Source of the DNA: Rhodobacteraceae bacterium UBA6141
GTDB lineage: Bacteria; Pseudomonadota; Alphaproteobacteria; Rhodobacterales; Rhodobacteraceae
Direction of reading: 5' to 3'
DNA length: 39,273 nucleotides
Assembly (NCBI GenBank): GCA_002423245.1
Contig: DIVD01000042.1
Location: 8,747-48,019 of the forward strand
Positions 7,895 through 18,056 of this stretch are shown piece by piece. A model generated the notes under the pieces. It saw only the letters and a program-made list of their open reading frames with translations. It was not told the DNA's origin and did no database searches. Numbering within the stretch: position 1 is the first letter of the stretch; each line of letters begins with the position of its first letter. The translations under genes were made by a program, and so were the position numbers.

Positions 7895-9221
7895 ATTGGA
7901 CGACCCGCAACTGTTGCCGAGGCGACGCGGTGCCGGAAGTGAGCGCGTCATAGGGATCTTCGGCGATCAGCATCATGTCCACCACCTGCCGCAGCGCATG
8001 GCGGCGCCCGCGCGCGGAATAGAAGCCCCCCGGAACCTGCGAGGTTTCCAGCAGATAGTGCCGGTAGTCGCGATAGGCGCGCCCGTCCGGCCGGCGGGGC
8101 CTTGCGAAGAATTCGGGCAGCGGCTGGGTCGAGACGAACTCGGGCTTGGAATAGACCGCCGCCCCGAACACCTTCAGCGGCAGCCCGCGCCAGAGCACCT
8201 GCTGCGCGGCGGTGGAGTTCACCGTGACCGCCGAGCGCGCCTGATCGAGCAGCCCCGCCAGCTTGCCCCCGCGCACGAAATGCACCCGCCCCTCCACGCC
8301 GAGATGCCGCGCGAGCCGGTGCAGGTCGGCCACGACGGTGCTGCGGCCATCCTCGAGCGGATGGGCCTTGAATACAAGGTGATGGTGCCGCGGCGCGCCC
8401 CTGGCAAAGCCGCCGAGGCAGGCGTCGATGAACTCGGTCATCGTGGCGAAGGGGCCGTGCATCCTGAAGCTGGCGTCATGTTCCAGCTGCATCAGCACCA
8501 GGTGATAGGGAAAGCCGCCCAGCCGGATCCGCTGGCTGGCGGCAAAGCGTTCCAGCCCGTGCAGCGGCATCAGCACCAGCCGCTTCAGGTGCAGCGCAAA
8601 CTCGCGCCCGACGCCGATGCCGCGATGCGGGCGGAAGCCGGCATAGCGATGGTTCAGGACCATCACGTAGAAATGGTAGAGCGCGCCGTAGAACACATGC
8701 TGGCGCATGTCGCCCCAGCGGGCGGGGGCGTCGGGCATGTCCATCTCGGATTGCGCCAGCGCCGCGCGCATGGCGGCGACGGGCATCTCCATCAGGCGCG
8801 AATGGCCGTTCGATCCGCCGCGTTCATAGGTGATCCAGTAGGGGCGCAGATAGCCCTCCTCGAACACATGCACCGTCAGGCCGAGGCTGCGGGCGATCTG
8901 CACCGCCTCGGCATGGACGGGGCGGGTGTCGCCGTAGAGCACGAGGTCGGTGATGCCCCGGTCGGCGAGGATGCCGCGCAGCGTGGCGGGCCAGTCTTCG
9001 GCGGCACCCCCATAGGGCAGCAGCGTCGCGCGGTTGCGCCAGAACCGCGCGTCCCCGCGGTTGAAGGACACGCGCCATGTGGCGGCACCGGCCGCGCGCA
9101 GCATCGCGCCCAGCCGGTCGAAGAAGGGCCCGTGCGGGCCTTGCAGGAACAGGAAGCTGCGCGAGGTGGCGGGGTCCGGCTCTGGCCCCGCCTCTGGTCC
9201 TGCCTCCCGCTTGTGGCTCAT
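7893..9221 (-). CDS. kpsS: Capsule polysaccharide Kdo-transferase KpsS
   Basis: 442 residues from ATG (MSHKREAGPE). KpsS starts the poly-Kdo linker on the phosphatidylglycerol anchor of group 2-type capsules. Recognisable family blocks are FLQGPHGPFFDRLGAMLRAAG at the start, VFEEGYLRPYWITYERGG, a basic-rich middle, VFKAHPLEDG, and the C-terminal TVNSTAAQQVLWRGLPLKVFG. It has one glycosyltransferase unit, against the two of KpsC. It is the first gene of the capsule operon; the 79-nt gap to the export gene contains a weak hairpin. The upstream open frame to 9524 is low-complexity and was not used. Confidence 0.9.
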   Translation of the reverse strand: MSHKREAGPEAGPEPDPATSRSFLFLQGPHGPFFDRLGAMLRAAGAATWRVSFNRGDARFWRNRATLLPYGGAAEDWPATLRGILADRGITDLVLYGDTRPVHAEAVQIARSLGLTVHVFEEGYLRPYWITYERGGSNGHSRLMEMPVAAMRAALAQSEMDMPDAPARWGDMRQHVFYGALYHFYVMVLNHRYAGFRPHRGIGVGREFALHLKRLVLMPLHGLERFAASQRIRLGGFPYHLVLMQLEHDASFRMHGPFATMTEFIDACLGGFARGAPRHHHLVFKAHPLEDGRSTVVADLHRLARHLGVEGRVHFVRGGKLAGLLDQARSAVTVNSTAAQQVLWRGLPLKVFGAAVYSKPEFVSTQPLPEFFARPRRPDGRAYRDYRHYLLETSQVPGGFYSARGRRHALRQVVDMMLIAEDPYDALTSGTASPRQQLRVVQ

Positions 9222-9298
9222 GCGCGGCGCCCCGCAGCAGGGAGGCCCGCGCCGGGATTGCCAGCCATCGCGCAGTGCCAGCCCCGCAACACCGACCC

Positions 9299-9311
9299 GA
9301 TCATGATGATC
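9299..9311. promoter_or_regulatory. Palindrome upstream of kpsS (candidate operator)
   Basis: GATCATGATGATC is a perfect 13-nt palindrome around a central G, 78 nt upstream of the kpsS start and beside a run of seven A/T (CCCCAAAAAAACTG). Its position suits a capsule promoter operator, but the binding protein is unknown. Confidence 0.35.
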
Positions 9312-9390
9312 CCCAAAAAAACTGAAATGCAGTCGCGAAGCCCCGCAGTTCGATGAAAGCATGGAGCGCCGGAAAAGTCGAGCGTGCCAC

Positions 9391-9414
9391 ATGCAGGCAG
9401 GGCATTGCCTGCAT
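9391..9414. repeat. Inverted repeat in the kpsS-ribE gap
   Basis: ATGCAGGCA and TGCCTGCAT form a perfect 9-bp stem around GGGCAT. It lies in the ~400-nt gap between divergent kpsS and ribE, about 170 nt upstream of kpsS. There is no T-run, so an operator or transcript hairpin is more likely than a terminator. Confidence 0.5.
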
Positions 9415-9516
9415 GCCATGCCCATGCCGGGGAAACGCGGCAATCCGGCGGCAGGAACGGGTCGTTTTCGGGGGCGCCTTGCGGGCTGCGAGGGCCAGCC
9501 TCCCGCCTTCGCTCCC

Positions 9517-9566
9517 GCCTTCACCCTTGCCCCGCCTTCACCCTTGCCCCGCCTTCACCCTTGCCC
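9517..9566. repeat. 17-nt tandem repeat upstream of ribE
   Basis: Two full copies and one near-full copy of GCCTTCACCCTTGCCCC, ending about 50 nt before the ribE start, with a degenerate copy just before. The unit is not a multiple of three and lies outside any supported gene. The rest of the 9222-9618 gap holds the two inverted repeats listed nearby; no FMN riboswitch is seen. Confidence 0.9.
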
Positions 9567-9618
9567 GCGCCGCCCTGCCCGATTACTTCGAACGGGGCGC
9601 AGGCAAGGGGGCGGCAGC

Positions 9619-10239
9619 ATGTTCACCGGCATCATCACCGACATCGGCGAAATCCTCGATCTGCGGCAGGAGGGCGACCTGCGCGCCCGGATCGGCACGC
9701 GCCATGATCCGGCCGGGATCGAGATCGGCGCCTCGATCGCCTGTGACGGGCTCTGCCTGACCGTGATCGCCACCGGCACCGACACGAACGCGCGCAACTG
9801 GTTCGAGGTGCAGATCTCGGCCGAGACGGTGGACAGCTCGAACCTTGGCCGCAAGGTCTGGCGGCCGGGGCGGCGCGTCAACCTCGAACGCGCGCTGAAG
9901 GTCGGGGACGAACTGGGCGGGCATATCGTGTCGGGCCATGTCGATGGCGTGGCCGAGATCACCGCGATGCGCGATGAAGGCGCCAGCACCCGGGTGACGT
10001 TGAAGGTGCCGCCCGCACTGGCCGGCTTCATCGCGCCCAAGGGCTCGGTCGCGCTGAACGGCACCTCGCTGACGGTGAACGAGGTGAAGGGCGACAGCTT
10101 CGGCGTGAACCTGATCCCCCATACCCGGAGCGTGACGACCTGGGGCGACGCCAAGGTCGGCGATGCCGTCAACCTCGAGATCGACACGCTGGCGCGCTAT
10201 GTGGCGCGGATGAGCGAGTGGTCCGCCAGCCTGCGGTGA
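9619..10239 (+). CDS. ribE: Riboflavin synthase alpha chain
   Basis: 206 residues. It dismutates two 6,7-dimethyl-8-ribityllumazine molecules to riboflavin. The two lumazine-binding repeats are about 1-97 (MFTGIITDIGEI, GASIACDGLCLTV) and 98-197 (GGHIVSGHVDGVAEI, KGSVALNGTSLTVNEV). The start gives the canonical MFTG N-terminus; a longer upstream frame is mostly repeat DNA. It heads the ribE-ribBA-ribH-nusB run on the plus strand. Confidence 0.96.
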   Translation: MFTGIITDIGEILDLRQEGDLRARIGTRHDPAGIEIGASIACDGLCLTVIATGTDTNARNWFEVQISAETVDSSNLGRKVWRPGRRVNLERALKVGDELGGHIVSGHVDGVAEITAMRDEGASTRVTLKVPPALAGFIAPKGSVALNGTSLTVNEVKGDSFGVNLIPHTRSVTTWGDAKVGDAVNLEIDTLARYVARMSEWSASLR

Positions 10240-10335
10240 GGGCCCGGCCCTGGCCCGGCCTTGGCCCAACCGTCTTGCACTGGCAATGCCCCGCGCGCTG
10301 CGCTATCAGGCCGGGGGGCCTGCGGGAGTGCTGCG

Positions 10336-11436
10336 ATGACCGAGATCAAGACCGATTACAGCGATGCCATTTCCAGCATCGAGGAGATCATCGAGGATGC
10401 GCGCAACGGGCGCATGTTCATCCTCGTCGATCACGAGGACCGCGAGAACGAGGGCGATCTGGTGATTCCCGCCCAGATGGCGACGCCCGAGGCGATCAAC
10501 TTCATGGCCACGCATGGCCGCGGGCTCATCTGCCTTGCGCTGCCCGGCGCCCGGATCGACGCGCTTGGCCTGCCGCTGATGAGCCCCAAGAACTCCAGCC
10601 GCCACGAGACCGCCTTCACCCTGTCGATCGAGGCGCGCGAGGGCGTGACCACCGGCATTTCGGCGCATGACCGGGCGCGCACCGTGGCGGTCGCCATCGA
10701 CCCCTCGCGCGGGGCCGCCGACATCGCGACGCCCGGCCATGTGTTTCCGCTGCGCGCCCGCGAGGGCGGCGTGCTGGTGCGCGCCGGCCATACCGAGGCG
10801 GCGGTGGATGTCAGCCGCCTTGCCGGGCTGAACCCCTCGGGCGTGATCTGCGAGATCATGAACGACGATGGCACGATGGCGCGGCTGCCCGACCTCGTGG
10901 CCTTCGCGCAGCGGCACAACCTGAAGATCGGCACGATTTCCGACCTGATCGCCTATCGCCGCCGCTATGACAATCTGGTGACGGAACGCGCGGTCAGGCC
11001 GGTGCATTCGGTCCATGGCGGCGACTGGCTGATGCGGATCTTCACCGACGAGACGCAGGGCGCCGAGCATGTGGTGCTGTCGAAGGGCAATCTTGCCGGC
11101 GAGGCCCCGGTGCTGGCGCGGGTCCATGCGCTCGATCCGCTGGAGGATGTGCTGGGGATCGGCGGCGGCCATGCGGGCGATCTGCAGGGCGCGATGCGGG
11201 TCATCGCCGCCGAGGGCCGCGGCGTCGTGGTGCTCTTGCGCGACACCGCCATGAAGCTGGCGATGGAGGGAGAGGCCTCGCCGCAGACGCTGCGCCAGTA
11301 CGGGCTGGGGGCGCAGATCCTGTCCTCGCTGGGGCTCTCGAAGCTGATCCTCGTGACCAATTCCGCCGCGCCCAAGGTGGTGGGGCTGGAGGCTTACGGG
11401 CTTCAGATCGCGGGCACCCGCCCGATCACGGAGTAG
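10336..11436 (+). CDS. ribB: 3,4-dihydroxy-2-butanone-4-phosphate synthase fused to a zinc-less RibA-like domain
   Basis: 366 residues. The N-terminal RibB domain (to about 203) makes the four-carbon unit for lumazine from ribulose 5-phosphate; it shows the metal/substrate loop DHEDRENEGD at 32-41, THGRGLIC, and the HxxH-type site GHVFPLRAR with AGHTEAAVD. The C-terminal part (about 205-366) has the RibA fold motifs (GEAPVLARVHA, LRQYGLGAQIL) but not a single cysteine, so the GTP cyclohydrolase II zinc site is missing and that activity is very probably absent. It sits 6 nt before ribH. Confidence 0.94.
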   Translation: MTEIKTDYSDAISSIEEIIEDARNGRMFILVDHEDRENEGDLVIPAQMATPEAINFMATHGRGLICLALPGARIDALGLPLMSPKNSSRHETAFTLSIEAREGVTTGISAHDRARTVAVAIDPSRGAADIATPGHVFPLRAREGGVLVRAGHTEAAVDVSRLAGLNPSGVICEIMNDDGTMARLPDLVAFAQRHNLKIGTISDLIAYRRRYDNLVTERAVRPVHSVHGGDWLMRIFTDETQGAEHVVLSKGNLAGEAPVLARVHALDPLEDVLGIGGGHAGDLQGAMRVIAAEGRGVVVLLRDTAMKLAMEGEASPQTLRQYGLGAQILSSLGLSKLILVTNSAAPKVVGLEAYGLQIAGTRPITE

Positions 11437-11441
11437 CGCGC

Positions 11442-11963
11442 ATGGCCGGACATGAAGCCCACTACACGCTGCCGCTGCCGGTCTTCGACCGCGCGGTCAG
11501 GCTGCTGGCGGTGGTCGCGCCCTATTACAGGGACATCGCGGACGATCTGGTGGCCGGCGCCCGCGCGGTCGCCGAAGGCTGCGGCGCCGATCTCGACGTG
11601 ATCGAGGTGCCCGGCGCGCTGGAGATCGCGCCCGCGATCGGCATGGCGGCGCGGATGACCGATTACGACGGGTTCGTCGCGCTCGGCTGCGTGATCCGCG
11701 GCGAGACGACGCATTACGACACGGTGTGCAACGACAGCTCGCGCGGGCTGACGCTGCTGGGGCTGCAGGGCACCTGCCTCGGCAACGGCATCCTGACGGT
11801 GGAGAACCGGCAGCAGGCGGCGGTGCGCGCCGATCCCGCCGGGCAGAACAAGGGCGGCGGCGCGGCGGCGGCGGCCTTGCATCTTGTCGCGCTTTCCCGC
11901 AAATGGGCCCGCCAGACGAAGGGCATGGGCTTTCGGCCCGCCGCCGCGTCGGAGCAGACCTGA
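11442..11963 (+). CDS. ribH: 6,7-dimethyl-8-ribityllumazine synthase
   Basis: 173 residues. It condenses the RibB product with the RibD-pathway pyrimidine. Motifs are VVAPYYRDIADDLVAGA, EVPGALEIAPAIG, and GCVIRGETTHYD with the catalytic His at about 91, then GILTVENRQQA. It follows ribBA by 6 nt and precedes nusB by 14 nt, so it is surely co-transcribed. Confidence 0.96.
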   Translation: MAGHEAHYTLPLPVFDRAVRLLAVVAPYYRDIADDLVAGARAVAEGCGADLDVIEVPGALEIAPAIGMAARMTDYDGFVALGCVIRGETTHYDTVCNDSSRGLTLLGLQGTCLGNGILTVENRQQAAVRADPAGQNKGGGAAAAALHLVALSRKWARQTKGMGFRPAAASEQT

Positions 11964-11977
11964 CCCATGGGCCCCAG

Positions 11978-12463
11978 ATGACCGAAGAGACCCCGCGCAA
12001 GCGCAGCCAGGACGAAAAGCGGCAGATGAAATCCGCCGCCCGGCTTTATGCCGTGCAGGCGCTGTTCCAGATGGAGGCGGCGGGGCAGGCGGTGGACAAG
12101 GTGCGCGCCGAGTTCGAGACCCACCGCTTCGGCGCCGTCTATGAAGGCGACGAGATGGCCGAGGGCGACCCGGACCTGTTCCGCCGGCTGCTGGAAGACG
12201 CGGTGCAATGGCAGGCGCGGATCGACCAGATGACCGACCGCGCGCTGGTCGCCGCCTGGCCGATCGCGCGGATCGACCCGACGCTGCGCGCGCTGTTCCG
12301 CGCCGCTGGGGCGGAACTGATGACCCCGGCGACCCCGCCCAGGGTGGTGATCAACGAATTCGTCGATGTCGCCCGCGCCTTCTTTCCCGAGGGCAAGGAG
12401 GCGAAATTCGTGAACGCGGTGCTGGACCACATGGCGCGGGAGGCGCGGCCCGATGCGTTCTGA
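11978..12463 (+). CDS. nusB: Transcription antitermination factor NusB
   Basis: 161 residues. NusB binds boxA RNA with NusE/S10 and supports rRNA antitermination. Matches include SAARLYAVQALFQMEAAG, AAWPIARIDPTLRALFRAAGAEL and PPRVVINEFVDVARAFF. It is the last gene of the rib-nusB operon. Its TGA stop lies inside the first copy of a four-copy 16-nt tandem repeat. Confidence 0.95.
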   Translation: MTEETPRKRSQDEKRQMKSAARLYAVQALFQMEAAGQAVDKVRAEFETHRFGAVYEGDEMAEGDPDLFRRLLEDAVQWQARIDQMTDRALVAAWPIARIDPTLRALFRAAGAELMTPATPPRVVINEFVDVARAFFPEGKEAKFVNAVLDHMAREARPDAF

Positions 12464-12522
12464 CGGGCGCGCAGTCTGACGCCCACGCATTCTGACGGGC
12501 GCGCAGTCTGACGGGCGCGCAT
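12459..12522. repeat. Four-copy 16-nt tandem repeat at the nusB stop
   Basis: Four copies of TCTGACGGGCGCGCAK (copy 2 diverged at three positions), 12459-12474, 12475-12490, 12491-12506 and 12507-12522. The first copy carries the nusB stop codon, and every copy has a TGA in the same place. Confidence 0.92.
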
Positions 12523-12608
12523 TCCGGCGCCCCGCTGCGGCAGATTGACGGATGGGATTCGCGGCGCGCTGCGCTATATTCCGATCATTCCTGCCAAAGA
12601 GGCCCCCC

Positions 12609-12959
12609 ATGCCCGAACTCGTGCGCCTTTATCTTCGCAACATTGCCCTCGGGATGCTGCTGTCGCTGGTGTTCGTCGGGGCGCTGCTGTGGCTCAACGT
12701 CGCGAATCTGTGGCATCTGGTGACCGCGACGCGCGAGGGGCCGATCGCCGTGGTCATGCTGGTGATGTTCAACGCGGTGGTGTTCTCGGGCGTGCAGTTC
12801 GGCATCGCGGTGATGCGGATGGCCGCGCCCCCGGATCGCGGCGACGGCGGGCGCAAGGCGCGCGCACCCGTGGCGCCGCTTCGGGCACAGCCGTTTCCCG
12901 CGCCGATTCCCGCGCCGATTCCCGCGCCGGCCCGCGCTCCGCTGCGCCGCCGCCCCTGA
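12609..12959 (+). CDS. Small membrane protein of unknown function
   Basis: 116 residues. Two transmembrane helices are clear (ALGMLLSLVFVGALLWLNV at about 13-31 and IAVVMLVMFNAVVFSGVQFGIAVM at about 47-70), followed by a cytoplasm-like basic/proline tail with PIPAPIPAPIPAP coded by a 12-nt tandem repeat. A GAGG-like site lies before the ATG. It follows nusB by 145 nt of repeat DNA and may have its own promoter. I do not recognise a named family, though similar small proteins occur in Rhodobacteraceae. Confidence 0.7.
   Translation: MPELVRLYLRNIALGMLLSLVFVGALLWLNVANLWHLVTATREGPIAVVMLVMFNAVVFSGVQFGIAVMRMAAPPDRGDGGRKARAPVAPLRAQPFPAPIPAPIPAPARAPLRRRP
12891..12926. repeat. 12-nt in-frame tandem repeat (PIPA)
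   Basis: Three copies of CCGATTCCCGCG (the first is CCGTTTCCCGCG), in frame in the C-terminal tail of the small membrane protein. Confidence 0.88.
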
Positions 12960-12967
12960 CCGGCACT

Positions 12968-12985
12968 TGCCCGGGCGGCGGGCAA
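12968..12985. terminator. GC hairpin between the small membrane protein and the 6S-like gene
   Basis: TTGCCCG-GGCGG-CGGGCAA, a 7-bp perfect stem lying between the stop of the small membrane protein and the 3' end of the minus-strand RNA gene. It has no T-run on either strand. It could serve both convergent transcripts. Confidence 0.4.
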
Positions 12986-13007
12986 CCGGCCGGCTTGCGG
13001 GGGAGGG

Positions 13008-13171
13008 GTGGCGGGATCCGCGGCAGCCGTGGAGGCTGAATTTCCCGAGAGCCTGGTTTTACCAGGTGGGCGCCAGATACCGGGACCAGGATCCCGGCAG
13101 AGCCAGCTCCCTCGGAGATGCTTATCGGCCACTGGAAAAGTGCCTCGCACGAGAGGGGCAGAACCCGCCAC
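13008..13171 (-). ncRNA. ssrS: Probable 6S RNA
   Basis: About 164 nt on the minus strand, closed by a perfect 8-bp stem (GTGGCGGG at the 5' end with CCCGCCAC at the 3' end). The 5' arm contains CCAGTGGCCGATAAGC, comparable to the E. coli 6S bubble strand CCCTGAGCCGATATTTC from which product RNA starts at the A opposite GCCGAT. The 3' arm has CCTGGTAAAACCAGG (hairpin), then TTCAGCC and GGCTGCCGCGGATC, resembling the E. coli ACAGCCTGCGGCGGCATC block. 6S RNA binds the housekeeping RNA polymerase as a promoter mimic in stationary phase. The call rests on remembered motifs and hand folding, not on a covariance model; no protein gene fits here. Confidence 0.62.
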
Positions 13172-13176
13172 TACAT

Positions 13177-13205
13177 TACATAGGCCCGCCGCCCCGCCTG
13201 CGCAA
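13177..13205 (-). promoter_or_regulatory. Promoter of the 6S-like RNA
   Basis: On the minus strand TTGCGC, a 17-bp spacer, then TATGTA (within TATGTAATG). The first base of the closing stem lies six bases downstream, exactly where a transcript should start. The -35 overlaps a near-palindrome CGCAAGGCTTGCG. Confidence 0.55.
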
Positions 13206-13217
13206 GGCTTGCGTCAT

Positions 13218-13232
13218 GTTCCTGTTTGGTTC
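13218..13232 (+). promoter_or_regulatory. SOS (LexA) box of mmcB
   Basis: GTTCCTGTTTGGTTC is an exact match to the alphaproteobacterial LexA operator GTTC-N7-GTTC. It ends 12 bases before the mmcB start and 12 bases beyond the -35 of the divergent RNA gene. MmcB is a known LexA-regulated gene in Caulobacter, so context and motif agree. Confidence 0.85.
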
Positions 13233-13244
13233 ATGCTTGTGCCC

Positions 13245-13730
13245 ATGTCCGACCTCATGTCCGACCTCACGCCGCAGCCCCTGCCGCTGATGCCCGGGCA
13301 GATCCTCGCGCGCGGGGTCTGCCGGCACCTGCTGTCGCATGGCTTCGCGACGGTGGAAGAGCTGGTGCCCGCGCCGGGCCTGCGCGTCGATGTGATGGCG
13401 CTCGGCCCGAAGGGCGAGGTCTGGATCGTCGAATGCAAGTCGGGCCGCGCGGACTATGCTGCGGATCGCAAGTGGCAGGCCTATCTCGAATGGGCGGACC
13501 GCTTCTTCTGGGCGGTGGATGCCGATTTCCCGACCGAGTTGCTGCCAGAGGGCACCGGGCTGATGCTGGCCGATGGCTATGACGCCGAGATCCTGCGGAT
13601 GGCGCCCGAAACCCGGCTGGCGGGGGCGCGGCGCAAGGCGGTGCTGCAGACCTTCGCCCGCCACGCGGCGCTGCGGCTTCAGGGCCTGCGCGATCCGGGG
13701 CTGCAGCTCGGCGGGCGGATGCCGTTCTGA
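13245..13730 (+). CDS. mmcB: MmcB-family DNA repair protein
   Basis: 161 residues from the ATG at 13245; ATG at 13233 touches the LexA box and ATG at 13257 (after an exact 12-nt duplication, ATGTCCGACCTC) is also possible. MmcB is needed for mitomycin C resistance in Caulobacter and is thought to be a nuclease-like repair factor. Visible are GVCRHLLSHGF, RVDVMALGPKGEVWIVECKSG (a D...ExK arrangement like PD-(D/E)XK nucleases), KWQAYLEWADRFFWAVDADFP and LLPEGTGLMLADGY, and an ARRKAVLQTFARHAALRL tail. The operator just upstream predicts induction by DNA damage. Confidence 0.9.
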   Translation: MSDLMSDLTPQPLPLMPGQILARGVCRHLLSHGFATVEELVPAPGLRVDVMALGPKGEVWIVECKSGRADYAADRKWQAYLEWADRFFWAVDADFPTELLPEGTGLMLADGYDAEILRMAPETRLAGARRKAVLQTFARHAALRLQGLRDPGLQLGGRMPF

Positions 13731-13734
13731 AGGC

Positions 13735-13950
13735 TCAGCGCCGGCCCTTGCCCCTGGGGGCGCTGCCGCCCATCTGGCGGGCGGCCTCGGCGGCGGCGCG
13801 CAGTTCCTCGGCGATCTCCTCGGCCTCGTCCGGGTCGAAGTCCAGCGGCAGGTCCACCCCGTCGCCCTCGACATAGATCCGCACCATGCCCAGCGTGGTG
13901 GGCCCGATCTGCAGGTTCGCCGCGATGTCGCTTTGCTTGTCGATGCCCAT
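13735..13950 (-). CDS. Small acidic protein (DUF6324-like)
   Basis: 71 residues from the second of two adjacent ATGs, chosen because GGAGGGG then lies at normal distance. The sequence (MGIDKQSDIAANLQIGPT, YVEGDGVDLPLDFDPDEAEEIAEELRAAAEAA) fits a small family widespread in Rhodobacteraceae that I remember as DUF6324; no function is known. It ends with a basic RGKGRR tail and converges on mmcB with a 4-nt gap. Confidence 0.75.
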   Translation of the reverse strand: MGIDKQSDIAANLQIGPTTLGMVRIYVEGDGVDLPLDFDPDEAEEIAEELRAAAEAARQMGGSAPRGKGRR

Positions 13951-14050
13951 CATCCCCTCCAGAGGTTGGCGGTTGCTTGCGAGGCTGCTACCGCGTTTGC
14001 CCCCCGGATGACAAGTGTCTCGGGCGGTGGAGCGCGCGTGCGTTCGAGGT

Positions 14051-14077
14051 CCGGCCCCGCCGGGATGCGGGGGCCGG
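14051..14077 (-). terminator. Hairpin after metH
   Basis: CCGGCCCCGC and GCGGGGGCCGG form a roughly 10-bp stem with one bulge, immediately downstream of the metH stop on the minus strand. There is no T-run. The remainder of 13954-14083 shows nothing further. Confidence 0.45.
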
Positions 14078-14083
14078 CGGCGC

Positions 14084-17848
<3,765 letters not shown>

Positions 17849-17932
17849 CTGGCGCGGCTCCTTGCGGGCGGGCACCGCGATCCGGCGCCGGCCGATCCGG
17901 GCTTCTAGCAGGTTGCGCCGCATTAGTGAAAT

Positions 17933-17959
17933 TCATGTTGGTCATGTTCTTCATGCATC
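17933..17959. repeat. Three 9-nt direct repeats in the metH-DMT divergent gap
   Basis: TCATGTTGG, TCATGTTCT and TCATGCATC lie head to tail, with another TCATG at 17964 and the small palindrome TGAAATTCA directly before. This 208-nt gap also has a T9 run at 17976-17984. The arrangement looks like a regulator-binding region for metH or the transporter; no known consensus is matched. Confidence 0.55.
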
Positions 17960-18056
17960 CGGCTCATGCGGGCCGTTTTTTTTTGGACCTTCGCCCCTTG
18001 CCCCCCGCCGCAACGGGGGTCTTTATGGTGCCGTCAGCGCGGGGGGAGACGTCCAG

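Noticed and set aside
9222..9618. FMN riboswitch before ribE
   Set aside because: The conserved RFN-element blocks were not found on either strand of the gap; only tandem and inverted repeats are present.
13008..13171. SRP RNA or tmRNA instead of 6S
   Set aside because: The GGAAGCAGCC-type SRP apical loop and a tmRNA tag frame are missing; length and bubble strand fit 6S better.
17849..17935. SAM-II or SAH riboswitch before metH
   Set aside because: The leader is short and GC-rich, and none of the conserved SAM-II or SAH core blocks was seen.
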